Position numbers and translations under genes: made by a program. A stretch of DNA of 64,000 nt from a virus: the IMG/VR virus record IMGVR_UViG_3300048997_000353, positions 44,442 to 108,441 of that record; one strand, 5' to 3'. How positions within the stretch are numbered: the first letter of the stretch is position 1; every line of letters begins with the position of its first letter. Positions 62,755 to 64,000 of the stretch are shown in pieces. The notes beneath the pieces were generated by a model. It was given only the letters and a program-made list of their open reading frames with translations. It made no database searches and was not told where the DNA came from.

Positions 62755-63394
62755 CCACTTGGAGGGCACGGAATTCCTCGGCGCGGATATGCATGGCCAT
62801 CGTATCGGCGAGCGACCGTGCCATCCACCGGGCAACCATGGAACACCGCTTGAGCGGCGCTCGCCCTTTGTGAATCCGTCGCGGGCGCCGCACTAGAATC
62901 ATGTACGGATCACACGTTGCCAGACCAGCAAATGGAAGCTTCCTCTCAATCCACCTGAGAGCTGAGGCTTCCATTTTTTTTGGGACAACGAAGGAAAAAT
63001 AGTTTGGAAAATATTCGGCACGCCATTTATTCTCACCGCCCATTGCGGGCAGGCCGCCGTTTTGATGTTTGTATTTCCGCATTTCGCGGTACAAATCTTC
63101 CATGGATTGTTTGATTTCCCATTCGTACTGATAACGGCTTGCGGACATGGACCAGACATCGTGCGCCTGGAAGGATGGCTCGACGGCGACCAGGACATGC
63201 CGGAGCGAAAAGACGGCATACTTCACGACGGCGGCCTTAAGCGGCAGGGCGTTTTTGTTCACGGTTTGCGCGGCTCCGGTTCGAGCCACATGCCGCACCG
63301 TTGACAGTGCCGCCGATCCTGGCCGCGAAACTTCCCGATATTCTCCGTATGCTCCTGCCTGTCTGGCGTTCCCTGCACGACACACGGTCGCCAC
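62717..63394 (-). CDS. MmcB-like PD-(D/E)XK nuclease-fold protein
   Basis: The core AAVVKYAVFSLRHVLVAVE ... HDVWSMSASRYQYEWEIKQS MEDLYREMRKYKHQ has an acid, then E-x-EIK, as in PD-(D/E)XK folds; PNYFSFVVPKKM follows. The frame starts at a GTG (63394), but the first 35 residues look non-conserved, so the start may be internal. Convergent with the large ParB, overlapping by 38 bases. Confidence 0.6.
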   Translation of the reverse strand: MATVCRAGNARQAGAYGEYREVSRPGSAALSTVRHVARTGAAQTVNKNALPLKAAVVKYAVFSLRHVLVAVEPSFQAHDVWSMSASRYQYEWEIKQSMEDLYREMRKYKHQNGGLPAMGGENKWRAEYFPNYFSFVVPKKMEASALRWIERKLPFAGLATCDPYMILVRRPRRIHKGRAPLKRCSMVARWMARSLADTMAMHIRAEEFRALQVVMPPSPSETPPS

Positions 63395-63395
63395 T

Positions 63396-63593
63396 TCAAG
63401 ATTTTTCAGCTTTCAAGTCCACCACCCTTGGGCTGTGCCAAATCGGATGCAGTTCGATCGACTTCACCAGTGCGCCGCCATCGGCAGCCTCGATCCATCC
63501 GAGGATATGGTCTTTTTCATTCTCGTCCAGAAAGTGAACTTCATACCGCTGCCCGTTATAGCCCACCCTTCCGCGCATCAGTGAACAGGTCAT
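63396..63593 (-). CDS. Small beta-rich protein, 65 residues
   Basis: Starts MTCSLMRGRVGYNGQRY with SD AGGAGGATCGG. Beta-rich (RYEVHFLDENEKDHILGW). No family recognised. Confidence 0.55.
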   Translation of the reverse strand: MTCSLMRGRVGYNGQRYEVHFLDENEKDHILGWIEAADGGALVKSIELHPIWHSPRVVDLKAEKS

Positions 63594-63604
63594 AGCCGAT
63601 CCTC

Positions 63605-63895
63605 CTAGTCGAGAGTTATTGCTCTGCCTTTTCGGATGGCTGGGACTTCTGGATCCACGGTCACATCTTCGGTGTCAACGAGGTCATAGCGAAGCCCGCG
63701 AAACTTAAGTTCTGCGACGATGCTATCGCGGAGCCAGCGCCAGCGTTCGGCTTTCATAAAGGGAAGAGTTGTGAGGAATGAAAGATAATCATCCGGCACC
63801 AGGCGTACGCGCACACCCTTATATTTTGTTCCGAATGGAATTGTGGCGCGGCCGTGCCTCACTCGGCCCGTCCATATGAGGCAGTCCCCTCCCAA
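63605..63895 (-). CDS. DUF3820-like protein with shared tail tag
   Basis: ATIPFGTKYKGVRVRLVPDDYL SFLTTL follows the DUF3820 pattern (F-GKYKG, P-DYL-W). The end AIRKGRAITLD is a shared tail peptide. Start is TTG 63895 or GTG 63862; neither has a strong SD. Confidence 0.55.
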   Translation of the reverse strand: MGGDCLIWTGRVRHGRATIPFGTKYKGVRVRLVPDDYLSFLTTLPFMKAERWRWLRDSIVAELKFRGLRYDLVDTEDVTVDPEVPAIRKGRAITLD

Positions 63896-63916
63896 TTATC
63901 TCTCACGATTATATAC

Positions 63917-63945
63917 TTGACAAAAGTAGGCCATTAGCTTATCCT
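63917..63945 (+). promoter_or_regulatory. Sigma70-type promoter at right edge
   Basis: TTGACA, 17-base spacer, TATCCT. A TATAAT box on the opposite strand (about 63910) may serve the divergent gene. Confidence 0.7.
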
Positions 63946-63951
63946 TTACAT

Positions 63952-64000
63952 ATGAGAGCAAGAGTCAACCTTTCTTGGGCTTACGGGAAGCAGCCGCAAC
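63952..64000 (+). CDS. Partial leaderless gene at right edge
   Basis: An ATG six bases below the -10 box opens a frame MRARVNLSWAYGKQPQ that runs off the window. No SD fits between promoter and start, so the mRNA would be leaderless, as at 25123. Too short to assign. Confidence 0.35.
   Translation, partial: MRARVNLSWAYGKQPQ

Overview
The window is part of a large tailed-phage genome (Caudoviricetes), or an integrated or metagenomic copy of one. It carries a fused portal/head-morphogenesis protein, a major capsid protein, a prohead protease, a Mu gp28-like large terminase with its small subunit, helicase-loader and initiator-like replication genes, a clamp-loader ATPase, three ParB-type proteins, three tRNAs and dozens of small zinc-ribbon proteins in ATGA-overlapping operons. 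Base composition is moderately GC-rich and most genes carry an AAAGGAGAATC-type Shine-Dalgarno. I cannot name the host; genes such as Ku and a Ni/Co permease suggest a soil-type bacterium, but that is inference.

Layout. 1-3.2 kb (minus): a surface-glycosylation cluster (tandem GT2 enzyme running off the left edge, SAM methyltransferase, CgeB-like glycosyltransferase). 3.2-11.8 kb (minus): virion genes (fibre or decoration proteins, capsid protein, scaffold-like protein, protease, portal-MuF). 11.8-20.8 kb (minus): small genes, an amber-suppressor-type tRNA (anticodon CUA), a tRNA-Ala followed by a hammerhead ribozyme, a tail-like protein, a lipoprotein and the helicase-loader/initiator pair. 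20.8-24.9 kb: three long non-coding arrays alternating with small minus-strand genes, two large base-paired RNA elements and a RAMP (Cas7-like) candidate. 25.2-26.3 kb (plus): a broken TOPRIM gene and two small genes. 26.3-38.3 kb (minus): small zinc proteins, a HAD phosphatase-like protein, an integrase-arm fusion, a P-loop ATPase, a LuxR-type regulator, terL/terS and an IbrAB-like pair. 38.5-62.8 kb (plus): HNH proteins, WGR-domain DNA ligase, AAA ATPase with DUF1257/DUF2997 partners, Ni/Co permease, Ku, methyltransferases, clamp loader, DUF5131 protein, membrane and lipoproteins, and a large ParB. 62.7-63.9 kb (minus): PD-(D/E)XK-like and DUF3820-like genes. A plus-strand promoter lies at the right edge.

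The most unusual content is the set of arrays at 20817-21558, 22872-23621 and 24018-24540. They are built from a 5-base header (CCGCT) followed by runs of pentamers of the form NNGTN. Header spacing is quantised: by my hand parse 46 of 57 successive spacings equal 8+5n bases. Single units with the same grammar sit between a hairpin or terminator and the ribosome binding site of three other genes (near 4.5, 47.5 and 49.5 kb). A RAMP-like protein is encoded between arrays 1 and 2. I do not recognise this as a described system. Other notable points are a shared C-terminal peptide (R-A-I-x-L-E/D type) on at least nine otherwise unrelated proteins, the hammerhead ribozyme, the CUA tRNA, and a Ku plus ligase pair suggesting phage-encoded end joining.
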